Origin: Isoetes taiwanensis | Lineage: Eukaryota > Streptophyta > Lycopodiopsida > Isoetales > Isoetaceae | Direction of reading: 5' to 3' | Assembly (NCBI GenBank): GCA_021234155.1 | Contig: JAJEKV010000010.1 | Span: forward strand, 6,484,871 to 6,548,870 | DNA length: 64,000 nucleotides | Shown here: one piece after another, positions 37,677 through 49,685 of the stretch | Layout: each line of letters starts with the position of its first letter | Numbering within the stretch: position 1 is the stretch's first letter | Made by a program: the position numbers and the translations under genes | Notes under the pieces: model-generated | Seen by the model: the letters and a program-made list of their open reading frames with translations, nothing else | Database searches by the model: none | Told to the model about the DNA's origin: nothing

Positions 37677-40600
37677 ATGCCCCTTCGCCAACACTTGTGC
37701 GCCCTAAAACCTTTTCGCCTATCTGCGTTTTCGTCTTCCGCTCTCCGCTCTCCGCCTTCGCAACGAAGTTCTTCCTGTTCCTTTCCGACGCTCTTCGCCA
37801 TGGCTGCACCCAAATTTCCTACACTTCAAGCTTCTACTCCAAGGGATCCGACTCTTTTCGAGTCTGTGTCTTTCTCGACGCCCACCTTTCGTGAGGCCCT
37901 CGTTGGTCCGAGTCGTGAAGTGGCAGAACGCCAGGCGCTTTACGAATTCTCCCACATGGACCTCCCGGCCCCAAATCCGGAGCAATTGAAGCAGTTCATC
38001 GCTCACATCCATGCTACTGTGGTCGATGGCACCACCATTTTGCTTACTCAGCCCCTGATTTCTGAGGTATTCCGTATTCCTTTGCAAACACCTTCTTTAT
38101 CTTGGGCTGCTTTACAGGACATAGATGTCACTCAGTTCGGCGCTCCTTCTTATCAAGCAAACATGCATCGCCTCACCAATATTGCCAAGTCCCACGACAC
38201 TTTTGTAAAGTTTTTGTGGCACAAATTGCTTGGGTATTCTATCAAGAACACCCATATCAATAAGCCGTTCTATAATATGGTGATCACAGCCATCCGCTCC
38301 ACTCACCATATTGATTGGCCACAGCTGTTGTTCTACCGCCTCCTTCATGAAGTAGACCGCATTAGGGCTGCCCCCTCCTCTGTCTTTGAAGCCTCAGTGG
38401 GTGGCCATCTTCAAGCTCTCATCCGCCATTATCTTCCTGTTCCTAAGTCCCCTTCCATTTCTCATGCCTCCACTCAGCAATCTCTACATTCACTTCCTCG
38501 GCACCAACAGGCTGCCCCTTCACGCCATAATTCTCCTGGTAATGTTCCACACAACACTACACATGTTACTGTTTCTTCTTCCTCCACAGAAGCCACGCCC
38601 TCCACTTCTCGTCATGTCTCTCAGACGTCACAAACGCGGCCACAACAGGGCCCTGCACCTCCACATCCTCGCCAGCTTCTGTATCAATATCAGCAGGATG
38701 TTCAAGCTGCTGCTCTCAAGCTGCAAGAATCCCAGGATGTTCTCATGCATGGGGTTCAAGCGTCTCTGGAGGCCTCGGATGCGGTTCACAGAGACCTTCA
38801 AGCTGCCAACATGCAAATTCAAACCTTGGAAGACAAACTTCAAGAAAAGCACGAGGCTCTTTTACAGGCCCGTGAGGATCTCAAGAATGCTCAGGATCAG
38901 ACCAGCCTGCTTGCTGATCAAATCCGGAATTGTTGGAGCAGAATAAGACCAAGGACCAAGGATACCCTCCTGGGTGACAAGGAGAAAGACATTGCTAAGC
39001 TCGACACCCTGTATACTGAGCTTTCTCACAATTACGACACGCAAGCACATGACCTCCTTGCGCGTGATGCTCGCATCACCTCTTTAGAGGCTCAGCTTTC
39101 CATGCTGACCTCTCAGCTAACGCCTCTCCAAGATCAGCTTACGGAGGCTAAGAAATAGAAGATTATTGATGATGCAGAGATTGCCACGTTTTGACTCCAC
39201 ACTCCTGGGCAATCCTCTTCACATGCAACGCTTCCTCATAAACGGGTCCGTGATCAGTCACGTCTTCTGTTAGAAAAGGAAAACCGGATCCGTGACCTTG
39301 AACATCAGCTCCAGCAAGCTGTTCAATCAGCCGAAGACGCCCAAAATAAACACGAAGGATATATTGATATTGCTACCAACATCCCTGTGGACTTCTCTAC
39401 TCCTTCCAGTTATCTTGACTATGTGGTGGCCCGACGGCACCTTTTCCTTCTGAAGTGGTACGCGGCGAATGGCCAGGTTCATCAACAGCCACTCCGCAGT
39501 GCGGATTTTCTACGCATATGGCCGGATCTTTCTGTGGAAGATAAGGGTTTATTTTGTGCCCTCCTAGTCTTTGATCAACTCAACTGTGAAGATCCGGATT
39601 TGGTTAGCCCATGGCCTATGTTTTTCATGACTTCTATCTGGCTGATATACACGATAAATTTCAAGATGAGGCACATCGTGTTTTTCGAGGCAACTCCCAT
39701 GCTGCTTGGTTGTTATTGCCCACCAATCAGTATTTCAAGGATCACGCTCAGTCTCAGGCCTTTGAACAAGAGTACATGCCTGAACTTGCTCAGCACTTAC
39801 CTCTGTGGCAGGCTGAAACATTGGAACAGGTACGGAGGAATTTAGCGCATCCTGAGGATCTTGAGTTTGCTCAAATTTATATGCAGCACTTGGGAGGCTA
39901 CAATCAATTGCGTGGCCTTCTGGAAAGCAAGACCATCCCAACGGGTTGGGTCAATCCTCCTGTCTATACTCCACTCTCTGCTTCAGAGTGGGACCATTGG
40001 TGTCGTGCTCTTGATCAGGATCTTGTTCGTGAATTCCGGGACATGGCTCAGCAACCCACGCCCACGGGCATGGCTCCCTCTCCATATGCTTCCTTAGGAG
40101 TCCCTCCACGCCCCCGGTTTCTCTCTTCTGAATGGCGTCTTCCCTTTTGGACGAAGGTCTTGGATGGCCACGCTGGGTGGACTCCGCCTCAGATCTCGAC
40201 GGATCTCCGGTGGGATCCCCGTTTTGTCCGACGCTCCAATTGGGAGGATGGTGCCACCTTGGACACTACTGCAAATTGGATCTATATTGCTAATGAGCGT
40301 GGTTGGCAACGGCCTGCTGATGCACTTCATGGCCTTGATACCTTCCTGCAGAATGCCGCCACCTCACCAGACCCTTCAGTTCACCGTCAAGCTGGTTTCT
40401 GTGCTGCTCTCAAGTGTATCTTGCTAAGCTCTTTAAATCGGCAGCATCCCATCTTTTATTGCAACCCGAATGCCAGCGTCAGTGCCTTCGGTCTCCAGAC
40501 CTGCCTTCTCATGGAGTGCCAGTTCGTCCCTTTGGAAGCACATGCTACCTTGGAAGATATGGTGCGCTCTCGCTTCCTCATTGATGCAGATCCTGCCCTT

Positions 40601-40767
40601 GGGCTCAACACTCCTGACGCTCTTCAAACACGCCAGGACCTCATTGGCACTTACCATAATGGTGCCCGTCCTCATTCCCGTGAGGATCACTTTCAAACTG
40701 CTGGCTTCTCGCCCTCGGAAACACTTCCTCCTTTTCTTCACTCTGAGTGTCGTTTGGTGGGGGGGAG
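37677..40767 (+). pseudogene. Extra 3' ORF of the Athila/Tat-like element (disrupted)
   Basis: The frame from ATG 37677 (or ATG 37800, MAAPKFPTLQASTPRD) runs to TAG 39156-39158 and TGA 39192-39194. It stays open in the same frame to ~39610, then shifts frame and continues to the polypurine tract and into the LTR. Before decay it would have been a ~1000-residue protein. The N-terminal third resembles plant retrotransposon accessory proteins (VDGTTILLTQPLISEVFRIP). A long coiled coil spans ~38690-39350, and the C-terminal domain is rich in Trp/Arg. I see no envelope-type signal peptide or membrane anchor, so I do not call it env. Confidence 0.7.
40756..40767 (+). other. Polypurine tract
   Basis: GGTGGGGGGGAG immediately before the 3' LTR. 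Confidence 0.85.
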
Positions 40768-41361
40768 TGTTAGTCTTGTGCCTCCTGGTACAGGACTATT
40801 CATGCATACGACGGACCAAGTCAAGGCCAAGGATCCACAGCCAGGCACGGGTCAGTCGTCAAAGGCCCAACAGAAGACCAAGCAGACCACGCAGACAAAG
40901 ACCACGCCTGGCGTCAAGAGGAGGCGCTCAGACAAGTGACGGCCCGTCACCGCCCGCGTCAGCGTCAGCGTGATTTCAGGCACTTCAAGAGGCACCGTCA
41001 GCATTCCTGCAAATCAGGCCTCCTTCCAGGAGTCAGCACCGAGATCAGTCAGAGTGTCTATATTGGGCCAAAGGCCATTGTACTATATATATGAGTAGAG
41101 CTAGCACATGAGTTTTTAGATGAGTTTTGAGTCTTGTCTCACTTCAGTTTTCTCTCGATTACGAGAGCTCATGTATCTTCATTGACACCAAGGAAGTTGT
41201 TCTCATTATTGTGATCTCATTGTTTTCTTTTTGCTTTCTGTTCTCTTTTTCCTGTTCTTTTTGCAAATCCCGCGTGACATAGCTTCCGGATTCTCCTGTT
41301 AGATCCAAGGGTCCTCACAGAGGGCTGTCTTGCAGGAGTTCCCGAACCCAGACCCCAAACA
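40768..41361 (+). repeat. 3' LTR of Athila/Tat-like element
   Basis: 594 bp, same ends as the 5' LTR, followed by the second CAGCT. Confidence 0.95.
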
Positions 41362-41366
41362 CAGCT

Positions 41367-42651
41367 GATCAAGATAAATGGCCAACGGCAATGGGAAACC
41401 ATTTACTAGGTATGTGTAGTGGTTTAAATCTTTTGATATACAATGGAATTAAAAGATTTCCAGGCACTGATAAGTGCAGTTGTAAAGGAAAGAGCATTGT
41501 AGACTATTTTATTGCATCTGAGTCTTTTGTAGAGCAGGTTACATACCTCCATATATCAGAAATTAGAAAGGAATCAGACCATGTCCCAATCGTAGTGCAT
41601 ATTGCTGTTATGGGGGCAACTAGGCATAGCGCAGAAATCAGCAAGGATCGTGTGCATGTCAATTATAAAAAGGCAGAGAGATACATGGAACTATGTGAAC
41701 AGGGTGTGGTGAACACAATATAGCCACAGGGTGCTGCAAAGATAAGCGAGGTTTTGACCTCTTTAGTACTAAGTACAACAAAAATATGCTTCAGTTCAGG
41801 ACGGAGAAAAAATGGGCTGCCTTGCAATGGTTGGTTTGATGATGAGTGCAAGCTTAAACGAACACAATATAAAAGGGCACAAGGGAGGCATAGGCTGGAG
41901 TTGATTAAAGAGTACAAAACTTTAGTTAGACGAAAGAAAAGAGCATTTATATATCATAAGCAAGAGGAATTGGTTGCGAGTCTGGTGACAGAGCCTAGTA
42001 AGTTTTGGAAAAAGATGAAAGAAAGGAAGCAAAGCACGCAGCATTTAAAACTAGAAGATCTTGTGGCACAGGTTAAAAAACTTTACCACATTGATGGCAT
42101 ACCAGAAACCCAACAAATGCTCAAAACTCACTTTGAATTTACAATTGAAGATGTATATGAGGGCCTGAGTAAACTGGCAAATGGGAAAGCAGAGGATACA
42201 CTTGGTTTGGTGGCTGAAATGCTAAAATGGGCAGTGGGAGGTGTGGCACGTATAATAACCCAAATGTTCAATGATGCAACGCAAGAGGGTTTTCCGACAG
42301 AATGGCAAATTAATCGAGTTGTCCCTATTCATAAAGCTGGAAATGAGCAAGACCTGAACAATTATCGCATGATTATGGTTAGTAACCTTTTTGCAAAGCT
42401 GTTTGCCAATATTATTGAGAGCAAAATTAGTGCATGGGCTGAAAAGCATGATGTGCGTGCTAAAGGACAAGCTGGTTTTAGACCACAAAAATGTACTACG
42501 GATCACTTGGTGACATTCCGGGCTATGATAGATATAGTAAAGGGGACAAGGAAACCATTGTTTGCAGGTTTTGTAGATTTCACTAAGGCATTTGACATGG
42601 TGCATAGGGGTAATTTATGGAAAAGTCTTGAAAGAATCAATGTGCCTGAGC

Positions 42652-42653
<2 letters not shown>
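41367..42653 (+). pseudogene. LINE-1: rest of endonuclease and 5' half of reverse transcriptase
   Basis: Continues the frame cut at 30272: LLGMCSGLNLLIYNG and SIVDYFIASE (endonuclease end). A TAG at 41721-41723 stands where LINE-2 has Trp (NTI*PQ versus VVWPE). Then follow LVRRKKRAF, NGKAEDTLGLVAEMLKW, VVPIHKAGNEQDLNNYRMI and GQAGFRPQKCTTDHLV of RT. It ends at a (CT)n tract before the YADD box, so the catalytic half of RT and the 3' end are missing. Confidence 0.88.

Positions 42654-42709
<56 letters not shown>
42654..42709. repeat. (CT)n microsatellite, 56 bp, at LINE-1/LINE-2 junction
   Basis: A pure CT run that joins truncated LINE-1 to 5'-truncated LINE-2 in one artificial open frame. 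Confidence 0.97.
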
Positions 42710-42714
<5 letters not shown>

Positions 42715-43064
42715 TTCGGATCACTGGATTGGTAGAAAAAGAGGAGGAAAATACTAAATTGGATGTTGAGGAGTTTATTTTACATCACTTGCAGGTGCCA
42801 AGAGGAGGTGTGGTAAGTGCATATCGGGTAGGAAAGAAGGACTATGGCACTCGTAATATTGTGGTTAAATTTGCCAATGAAGAAGCTAAAATGCAAGTTA
42901 TGCAAAAGCGTGCTTTACTGAAAGGCCAGAACATATGGATTAATGATGATCTCACTCAGGCACAGTTTATGCAGCGGAAAGAGGAATTGCAAAAAATGAA
43001 GGAGGCTCGGCAAAGTGGCAAAGCAGCTTTTTGGAGGAAGGGGAAGGCAGTTATCTCAGAATAG
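42710..43064 (+). pseudogene. LINE-2 ORF1, C-terminal half
   Basis: Begins in mid-protein at NVRITGLVEKEEEN and ends ...AFWRKGKAVISE and a stop. It aligns throughout with LINE-1 ORF1 (29310-29687): VPRGGVVSAYRVGKKD, NIVVKFANEEAKMQVMQKR and INDDLTQAQF. This is the RNA-binding ORF1 type. The N-terminal coiled coil is missing because of truncation at the CT tract. Confidence 0.8.
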
Positions 43065-43079
43065 GGACACAGGACCATC

Positions 43080-46000
43080 AGGTTTTGCACGTGGAATGTC
43101 AATGGTAAAGTGGATGAAATAGCTTTGCTACATGACATTCTCGAACCATGGGATGTTATTTTTGTAGTGGAAACACATGAACATGAGGAGCATGGTCTTC
43201 CAGATATGAAGGATTTTACATTAATGCATTCAGTTTGGAATAAGAAAGGTTGGAGGCGGAAAGGATACAGTGGAATAGCATGTTATGTCCGAAACGAACT
43301 ACAACACATGTTTTCAGTTGTTAAGAAGAACTCAAGTAAGCATTATATTTGGCTGCAAACTAAGGCAGTAGATAAGAAACTTTATATAGCAGGCTGTTAT
43401 TATCCACCCAGGGAATCCCCCTACTTATGCATCTGATAATATGGATAGGGATGATCCATTTCATTTTTTGGAGCAAGATGCAATAGATTTTATGAAAAGC
43501 GGAGACATAGTGATAATGGGAGACTTTAACAGTAGAATTGCAGATAGACAGGCTTATGTTGCAGCAAACTCAGATGATCCCATTTGGATGGAGGCACTTG
43601 ATGCAGAGGAGATGTATGCAAGTGGGCTGTCTAGGAGAACGGATGATGGTTGTCACGAAGTTCAACCTCAAGGTATGCATTTTTTGAACATGTGTAGTGG
43701 TCTTGATTTGATTATCTTGAATGGAGTTGAAAAATTTCCCAATTCACAAAAATGTACATCAAAAGGATCTTTAGGGAATGGGATCAGTGTAGTGGATTTT
43801 GTTCTAGCTGGAATACATATGCTGCCCAATATATCAAGCCTCTTTGTGGATGATAGCCTGCCCATATCAGATCATTTTCCGGTAGTTATGCATATGCAGA
43901 TAGAAGATACAGGGCTGTGTGCCTCACCCAATGTTGGGTACCATGCTGGGATATATATGCATGCAGGTAAAATGAATGAGTATAAACTCCTTTGCGAGCA
44001 GCGTTTTAAAGATGTAGTATGGCCAGAGGATATAAATGATATGGATAAATTGTTTACCACAATGCTTATTGATGCTGCACATGATTGCTTTGTTTCACAA
44101 AGAAGAGTTAAGGGGCTACCATGTAATAGGTGGTATGATGCAGAATGCAAAGCAAAGAGGTTGGAATTTAAGATGTCCATATCCGCAGACAAATGCAAGA
44201 TAAGATATGAATACTGTAAGCTAGTCAGAAGAAAGAAGAGAAGTTATTTGCAAAAAAGACAGGAAGTATTAGTTGGTGAGCTATTGGAAAATCCAAAAAA
44301 GTTCTGGTTGAAATTAAAGGTTAAAAGGAATCATGAAAATGTGTTGGAATTAAATGCTTTGATGCAGCAAATAAACAAGTTATATCATGTAGAGGGTCTG
44401 GAAGATAATATGGAATGGGGACAAACATGTTTTGAGTTTACTGAATTGGATGTTCAAGGTGGATTGCAGAGTTTATCTTGTGGGAAAGCAGCTGATAGTT
44501 TTGGCTTATGTGCGGAAATGGTTAAATGGGCAGGAGTGTCTGTGATGAAAGCAATGGTGAAAATAATGAATAAAGCTTTAAAAACTGGTTTTCCGGCATC
44601 ATGGCAAATTTTTAGAGTTGTACCTATACATAAAGCTGGGGATCTAAAAGATCCGAATAATTACAGAATGATAATGATTGGAAGCTTGTTTTCCAAGTTA
44701 TTTGCCACATTAGTTGAGAAGCATATTAGTAGATGGGCTGAAAGTAATGAGGTACGAGCTCAAGGACAGGCGGGATTTAGGCCTAAAAGATCGACCACAG
44801 ACCATTTAGTCACAATAAAGGTGGTGATGGACTCAATAAAGAAAACTAAAAAACCTCTCTTTGCTTGTTTTGTGGATCTTGCAAAAGCATTTGATATGCT
44901 AAGAAGAAAAAATATATGGGAATACATGCAGCATATTGGGGTCCCAATAGAACTTAGAAGTGCAGTTGCAGTACTATATGAGCAGGTATTAGTCCGCTTA
45001 TCCTTTCCACTGAATCAACAATGCACGGATGAGGTAATTAGTAATATTGGCGTGAAGCAGGGATGCCCGCTGTCACCCACATTATTTGGTTTATATATAG
45101 ATCAGCTGGAGGCATGGCTACATGAACATGGGGATAGTGGAACTACCATTGCAGGGTATGTGCTTGTCTTATTACTGTATGCAGATGATATTGTTATGTT
45201 TTCTCGAAGTGCAGCAGATATGCAGAAAAACTTAGATGCGCTTGCCAGGTTTTGTGATGCTACCGAAATGAAGGTAAATTTGGGTAAAACAAAAATATTG
45301 ATTTTTGGCACTAGATCACGTGATTATTATTTCCATTATAAAGGAGAGCAGGTGGAGATAGCAAAAAACTACAAATATTTGGGTCTTGTGGTTGATCATA
45401 ATTACAGTTGGAATACTGCAGTTGAACAGAGAATAGACGCGGGAATAAAATCAGTTTTTGCATTACAGAGGAAATGCAGAAAAGCAGAAATTGTGGATTG
45501 GAAACTTAAAAAGATGCTTTATATATCTTTGGTTCGTTCAGTGGTATTATATGGTTGTGAGACTTGGGGACCCGGATTATCATTGGAACTGTGGAAAAGG
45601 ATCGAGAAAGTACAAAAGAAATTTCTTCTTACAGAACTAGGTGTAAAGATGCAGACTCCCCTTCCAATGATGCTTGCTGAAGCTGGAATGATGCCTTTAG
45701 AGCTGGAAGCATTGCATCAAACACTAAAGTATTTGAATCGGGTGCAAAAAATGGATCACGATAGGCTGCCACGTTTGGCGATGATTCAAAGCACTCTGAA
45801 GGGATGGTATGCTAGTATAGGAGAATGGGCTCGGAAATGGGGGATGGAACTAGATGAAATACCCGTTGAAGAGAAGGAATTGGAAGAATACATTTTTAAT
45901 AAAGGGAAACAGAAGCTATGGGAAAGACTTGGAACCAAGATGATCTTCTATAGAGATTGTATTAATCTAGATATGATGGAGGCACCACACCTTGCAGGAA

Positions 46001-46408
46001 GACTGTCATATTTTAAAAGACACTTGATATGTAGGTTGAGACTTAGTTCGCACCATTTGGGAGTGGAAGTAGGAAGATGGGGGAACTTTTCGCGACATAG
46101 ACGTACCTGTAAAGTGTGTGGGACAGATGACATTGAAGATGAAGCGCACCTTATATTAAAATGTACTGCTTATCAAAACTTGAGAAGGATGTATGGCTTA
46201 TCAAAACTTGAGAAGGATGTATGGTATTACATCGGGTTTATCCCTACGAGAATTTTTTGGACTACCAACTGAGATTATAGGAGGTTACTTAACTGAAGTC
46301 ATGCAGGTGAGAGAATTGTCTATTAAAAGCTATAAGCATTTATTGGAAATATACGATGAGGAGGAGAGCACATCTAGTGGTATACTTTGTGATACACTGG
46401 ATGGTTAG
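43080..46408 (+). pseudogene. LINE-2 ORF2: endonuclease-reverse transcriptase (near intact)
   Basis: The endonuclease (TWNVNG, ETHEHEE, HSVWNKKGWRRKGYSGIACY, MGDFNSR, SDHFPVV) starts at ~43089, and a one-base frameshift lies between 43410 and 43436. From 43441 the frame is open for 943 codons with RT motifs VVPIHKAG, AGFRPKRSTTDHL, CFVDLAKAFD, GVKQGCPLSPTLF and the catalytic YADD box. A C-terminal zinc-binding CX2C...HX4C motif (CKVCGTDDIEDEAHLILKC) follows. A perfect 28-bp tandem duplication (46168-46195 and 46196-46223) shifts the frame and ends it at 46272. The original C-terminus continues in the frame ending at 46408. Only these two lesions are visible, so this copy is younger than LINE-1. 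Confidence 0.88.
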
Positions 46409-46505
46409 TAGAGGTGATTTGTATGTGTAATGATTGTAGTGGTCCTCTAGACCTGATGGTCTCATGGACATAAATAAAATCATTTCATTTCATTTCATTT
46501 CACTT

Positions 46506-46711
46506 TCTCCCTCTCCTCCCGAGGATGGGCGTGGTGTACAAGTTATGTACATGTATATGGTTAAGATATGAACTAAAACCATGCAATTGAGACATTGACA
46601 CATGGTTATAAGATGTGTCCATATTTCATAGAATCTATAAATTCCAACATGAAATAGAGTGTGGCAAGGGCCACTTTACTATCACAATGCAAGTCCATAT
46701 ACAAAATGACA
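46506..46711 (+). repeat. R-associated flank left of the Helitron
   Basis: Nearly identical to 12000-12183 (GATGGGCGTGGT... to ...CATATACAAAATGACA). Similarity drops abruptly after 46711, and the expected continuation TGTTAATTACTTTACC is found at 55253, after the Helitron. Confidence 0.88.
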
Positions 46712-46970
46712 TCTTTTTTTTATTTTGGGATAAGGTTGGAAACCGTGCCTGGAACGCCGCATGTTACGCCGCATGCGGCGTTCCCTTCCACTTTGCGTTG
46801 CCCCTGCGGGACGCTGGTTGTCGGCATTCAATGGAAATTTGAAATGGCCGAAAATATTTCGAATGAAAAAACAACTTTGATGCAAATCCCCTTCCTACGA
46901 ATTTCTCACTGCTCTGTCATTTTGCCGCCTCATTGGGTCGTCGGATCCTTGAGCTGGGCGAGGTAGGTGA

Positions 46971-48985
46971 GTAAAGCCTAGACTCTATAGACAGCTTTTC
47001 TTCCATGCTTTTCTTCAATGGCATTTCATCTGCAACCACACTGCCGATTTTTTCTTATGGCATTTTATCTGCAAGCAACAAGTCCGTTAATACTTGGAGA
47101 TCCGTTATCAAGTTTCAAAGAGTAGTCAACAAGATGCTGGCTTCTTTTATGCAGAGCACGGTATGATCCATTTCTCAAAGCATTATTCTCAAATAAATGC
47201 ATTATTTTCAATTTGGGTTTCTTATTTTCAAGATGGACTTTCAAGACCTCTATTCATTGCAGAGGACTCTTTGTTTAATTGCCCTGATTTTGTTTACAAC
47301 TTACAAAGGGCATTACAAAGAGTAGAAGCAGCACACAATGCTAGCTTGGTGTCTGAATTCTTGGATATGCACCATTTCATTATCTTACTCCATCTTAAGA
47401 AGTGGTGGTCTGATTGATTGCTGCTTCAGAATACTGTTGCACATTGAAACCAAGGTAAAAGAAATAAATACAAGGTCTGATTTTTGGAAGTGTGACTTTG
47501 ACTACCTATTATATCATGTTCTACTTTTATTTTGTCGGGCTTGCATTAATAGGACTTGGACATGAACTTTGTTTAAGAATCATGAACAACTAATGGGCTT
47601 GCAAAATCATGTCTGGTTTTTGAACTGAGTGATGGCATCATTTCTTAATTAATTTTGGAAGTAATTTTTTCAAGTAAAAGTATTTAATGAGCATGTCATT
47701 GAATACCATATTTTGCAGTGTTAATCTTGAAATACACGTTTGCAGGTATGTAGAACTTCTCAGAGACCACTCTATATAGATCTTTGAAGGTGATTTTTTT
47801 TTCCAGGTTACTTCCTTTTTTTTTGCATAGATTTGTAAGCTTGAGTTTATAATTTCATCTTTTATCTGGCTTCTGTTAAATTTCATTTGTAGAATTGCCT
47901 GACCTACATTTTCCAATTTGGAAATTTTTGCACCTAAAAGGACTTGCTTTCGTGGGGCATTCAAATCCACAAATCCGTCTTTTTGTGCAAAGCTTCATCT
48001 CTGTTTTCGGGCCCATCTTCTTCAATTCGAAGTTAGCTAAGCTGCAGCAATGGTGCGTTGTTTTTTGTGCATAGCAGGGTTCTTTATATGCCCTGTCAAG
48101 TAGCTTCAGAGAAGTATGTTTTATCCTTCTATTTCGTGTATCTGTATTCTTTCTGTCTAGGGTATTTGCTCACATAGATCTGGCTATAAGAATTGCAGGT
48201 TCTTCAAGATTGCATATGGCTATGGTATTTAAAGAAGAAAGGAGAACATAATCCTGATCTCATTTTTTTTATCAGGAGCCTCCATTCTTCAGGATTTTGC
48301 AGCTCTATTAGCATCTATTAGCTCCTGATGCCAAGGATACGCTCCTGAATTCATATTTCTGGTCTGTTCTCAGCTATATGCATATCCATGTCATTTCCGT
48401 GTCATTTTCATGCTAATTTTTTCCGGTGTTGTTGACATCTTTTTGCAGGTTAGCGAATGAAGAGCTGATATACATGGTATGTAGGTTCATTATCAATTCC
48501 GCCTAGGAGCAGCATGCATATAACGTTTATGGTTTGTTGCAGTGGAGGTTCATGAAGCTAGAAGAGCCATTTTTTGATGTTTTCTCCTCCTCTAGCCTTT
48601 ATATTCCATGGTTCTTGCTTCGTCTGGACATATGTGCAGTTGTGCAGCAGAAATAACATATTTAAATGGCTTGGGCTTCTGTTGCGTAGCTATGGACAGA
48701 ATTTGTTTCGCTAATGAAGGTACGGTTAGGCAGGTGAGTAAGCTTAGACTTTTGAAATCGTAAGCTTAGACTTCTAAAATCGATCCTTCTGTTTTAGGCT
48801 TCTAGAAGAAAGGAGGTTGCAATATAATTCTCTGACTCCTTTGTTTGCCATTAGCTCCATATAATCCACATGGCTATCATGGTTTCGTACTCGGCCATTT
48901 GATCCTCCTTCCAGTGATTTTGTTTTAAACGTGTTGATTTTGGTGTTACAAAAAGGGCTTTCCCCACACCAGTCTTGCATTGACA
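46971..48985 (+). other. Helitron interior without recognised genes
   Basis: T-rich, intron-like sequence with many CAGGT/TTTGCAG words and short open frames. It is probably intronic or flanking sequence captured with host genes. I cannot identify a product. Confidence 0.4.
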
Positions 48986-49011
48986 GTAAAGGAGTTTAGT
49001 TTGGGAAGTGT

Positions 49012-49310
49012 TTAGGAAATGGTTCTTTTGGGGCTATTTATTGTGCACAATGGTGCAAGTTAGATGTGGCCATTGAAGTGCTTAAGCCTGAAGAATTTGA
49101 TAAGGAATTTCTTGTGTTTAACAAAATGATGTGTTCTGATTCGTCTCACATCGTACAAATGCTAGGCCACTCAGCAGTCCCTTGACATAAAGACCCTTTT
49201 GCAGTCCCTTGGCATTATGTTACAGATTGGAAAAGCATATGCACCATAAGAAGCTGATTCATAAAGACCTGAAGCAATTTGAGTGGGATAGGGTTAGGTT
49301 AAAAGAGTAA
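49012..49310 (+). pseudogene. Protein kinase fragment captured in the Helitron
   Basis: Frame 49012-49185 reads LGNGSFGAIYCAQW..DVAIEVLKPEEFDKEF to a TGA. This is the glycine-rich loop GxGxFG and the VAIK strand of a plant protein kinase, with the catalytic Lys changed to Glu. A second piece at ~49226-49308 has HMHHKKLIHKDLKQFE, the catalytic-loop HRDLK motif with HKD. The segments between and after are missing, so the kinase is dead. It resembles receptor-like or Tyr-like plant kinases; the family is not resolvable. Confidence 0.75.
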
Positions 49311-49685
49311 GCATCCATGCCTGACATTATACTACTTGGCATTGTTAGCTGAATAAAAGCTTCAATGCAGAAGGTAAAAGATCTATCCCCTTAGTTTTGT
49401 TTAGAAAGACGAGCTTTGGATATGAATATGGCAAGCAAGCTTACAACGAAGACATTCACTCTTTTCAAGCAGCTCCTTTCAACTGGTGCAACTTTTATGC
49501 ATTAGAACTTTGTCTCTTTGCTCATAAGAGGCACTTCTATCTGGTAATTATGGTGGGGAAGCATTGATGATTGCATGAAATTGAAAGGAAACTTGACTGG
49601 CAACTTTACTATTGAGTCTTCATGGTATATCTATTATGCTCCTGCGATTATAGTGGAAAAGTGCTAATGATTGCAAGAAGTTGAA

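Larger units (their letters stand above)
30273..41361 (+). mobile_element. Large Ty3 (Athila/Tat-like) LTR retrotransposon, complete but decayed
   Basis: 11,089 bp inserted in LINE-1, with target duplication CAGCT (30268-30272 and 41362-41366) and LTRs of exactly 594 bp each with TG...CA ends. The order is LTR, PBS, gag-pol, antisense ORF C, long extra sense ORF(s), polypurine tract, LTR. The LTRs differ at about 14 of 594 positions, 12 of them transitions, so insertion is not very recent. Great length, a long 3' ORF after integrase, an antisense ORF and a TGGCGCC-type primer site recall Athila/Tat-lineage elements (established features). The exact lineage is inference. Confidence 0.95.
42710..46505 (+). 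mobile_element. LINE-2, non-LTR retrotransposon (5'-truncated)
   Basis: The same family as LINE-1 but clearly diverged. It contains the second half of ORF1 (42710-43064), ORF2 (43080-46408) and a 3' end of ATAAATAAAATCATTTCATTT with CATTT repeats (46480-46505). It is followed by a pyrimidine tract and R. The CATTT-repeat tail instead of poly(A) is a family trait seen here once. Confidence 0.88.

Noticed and set aside
41754-43064. A single 436-codon ORF spanning reverse transcriptase and an ORF1-like domain
   Set aside because: It is an artificial fusion through the (CT)n tract of truncated LINE-1 and 5'-truncated LINE-2, not a real gene.
48774-48980. Minus-strand 68-codon ORF and other short ORFs in the Helitron interior (47094-47970)
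   Set aside because: No domain, no homologous copy and T-rich intron-like context. They are probably chance open frames.
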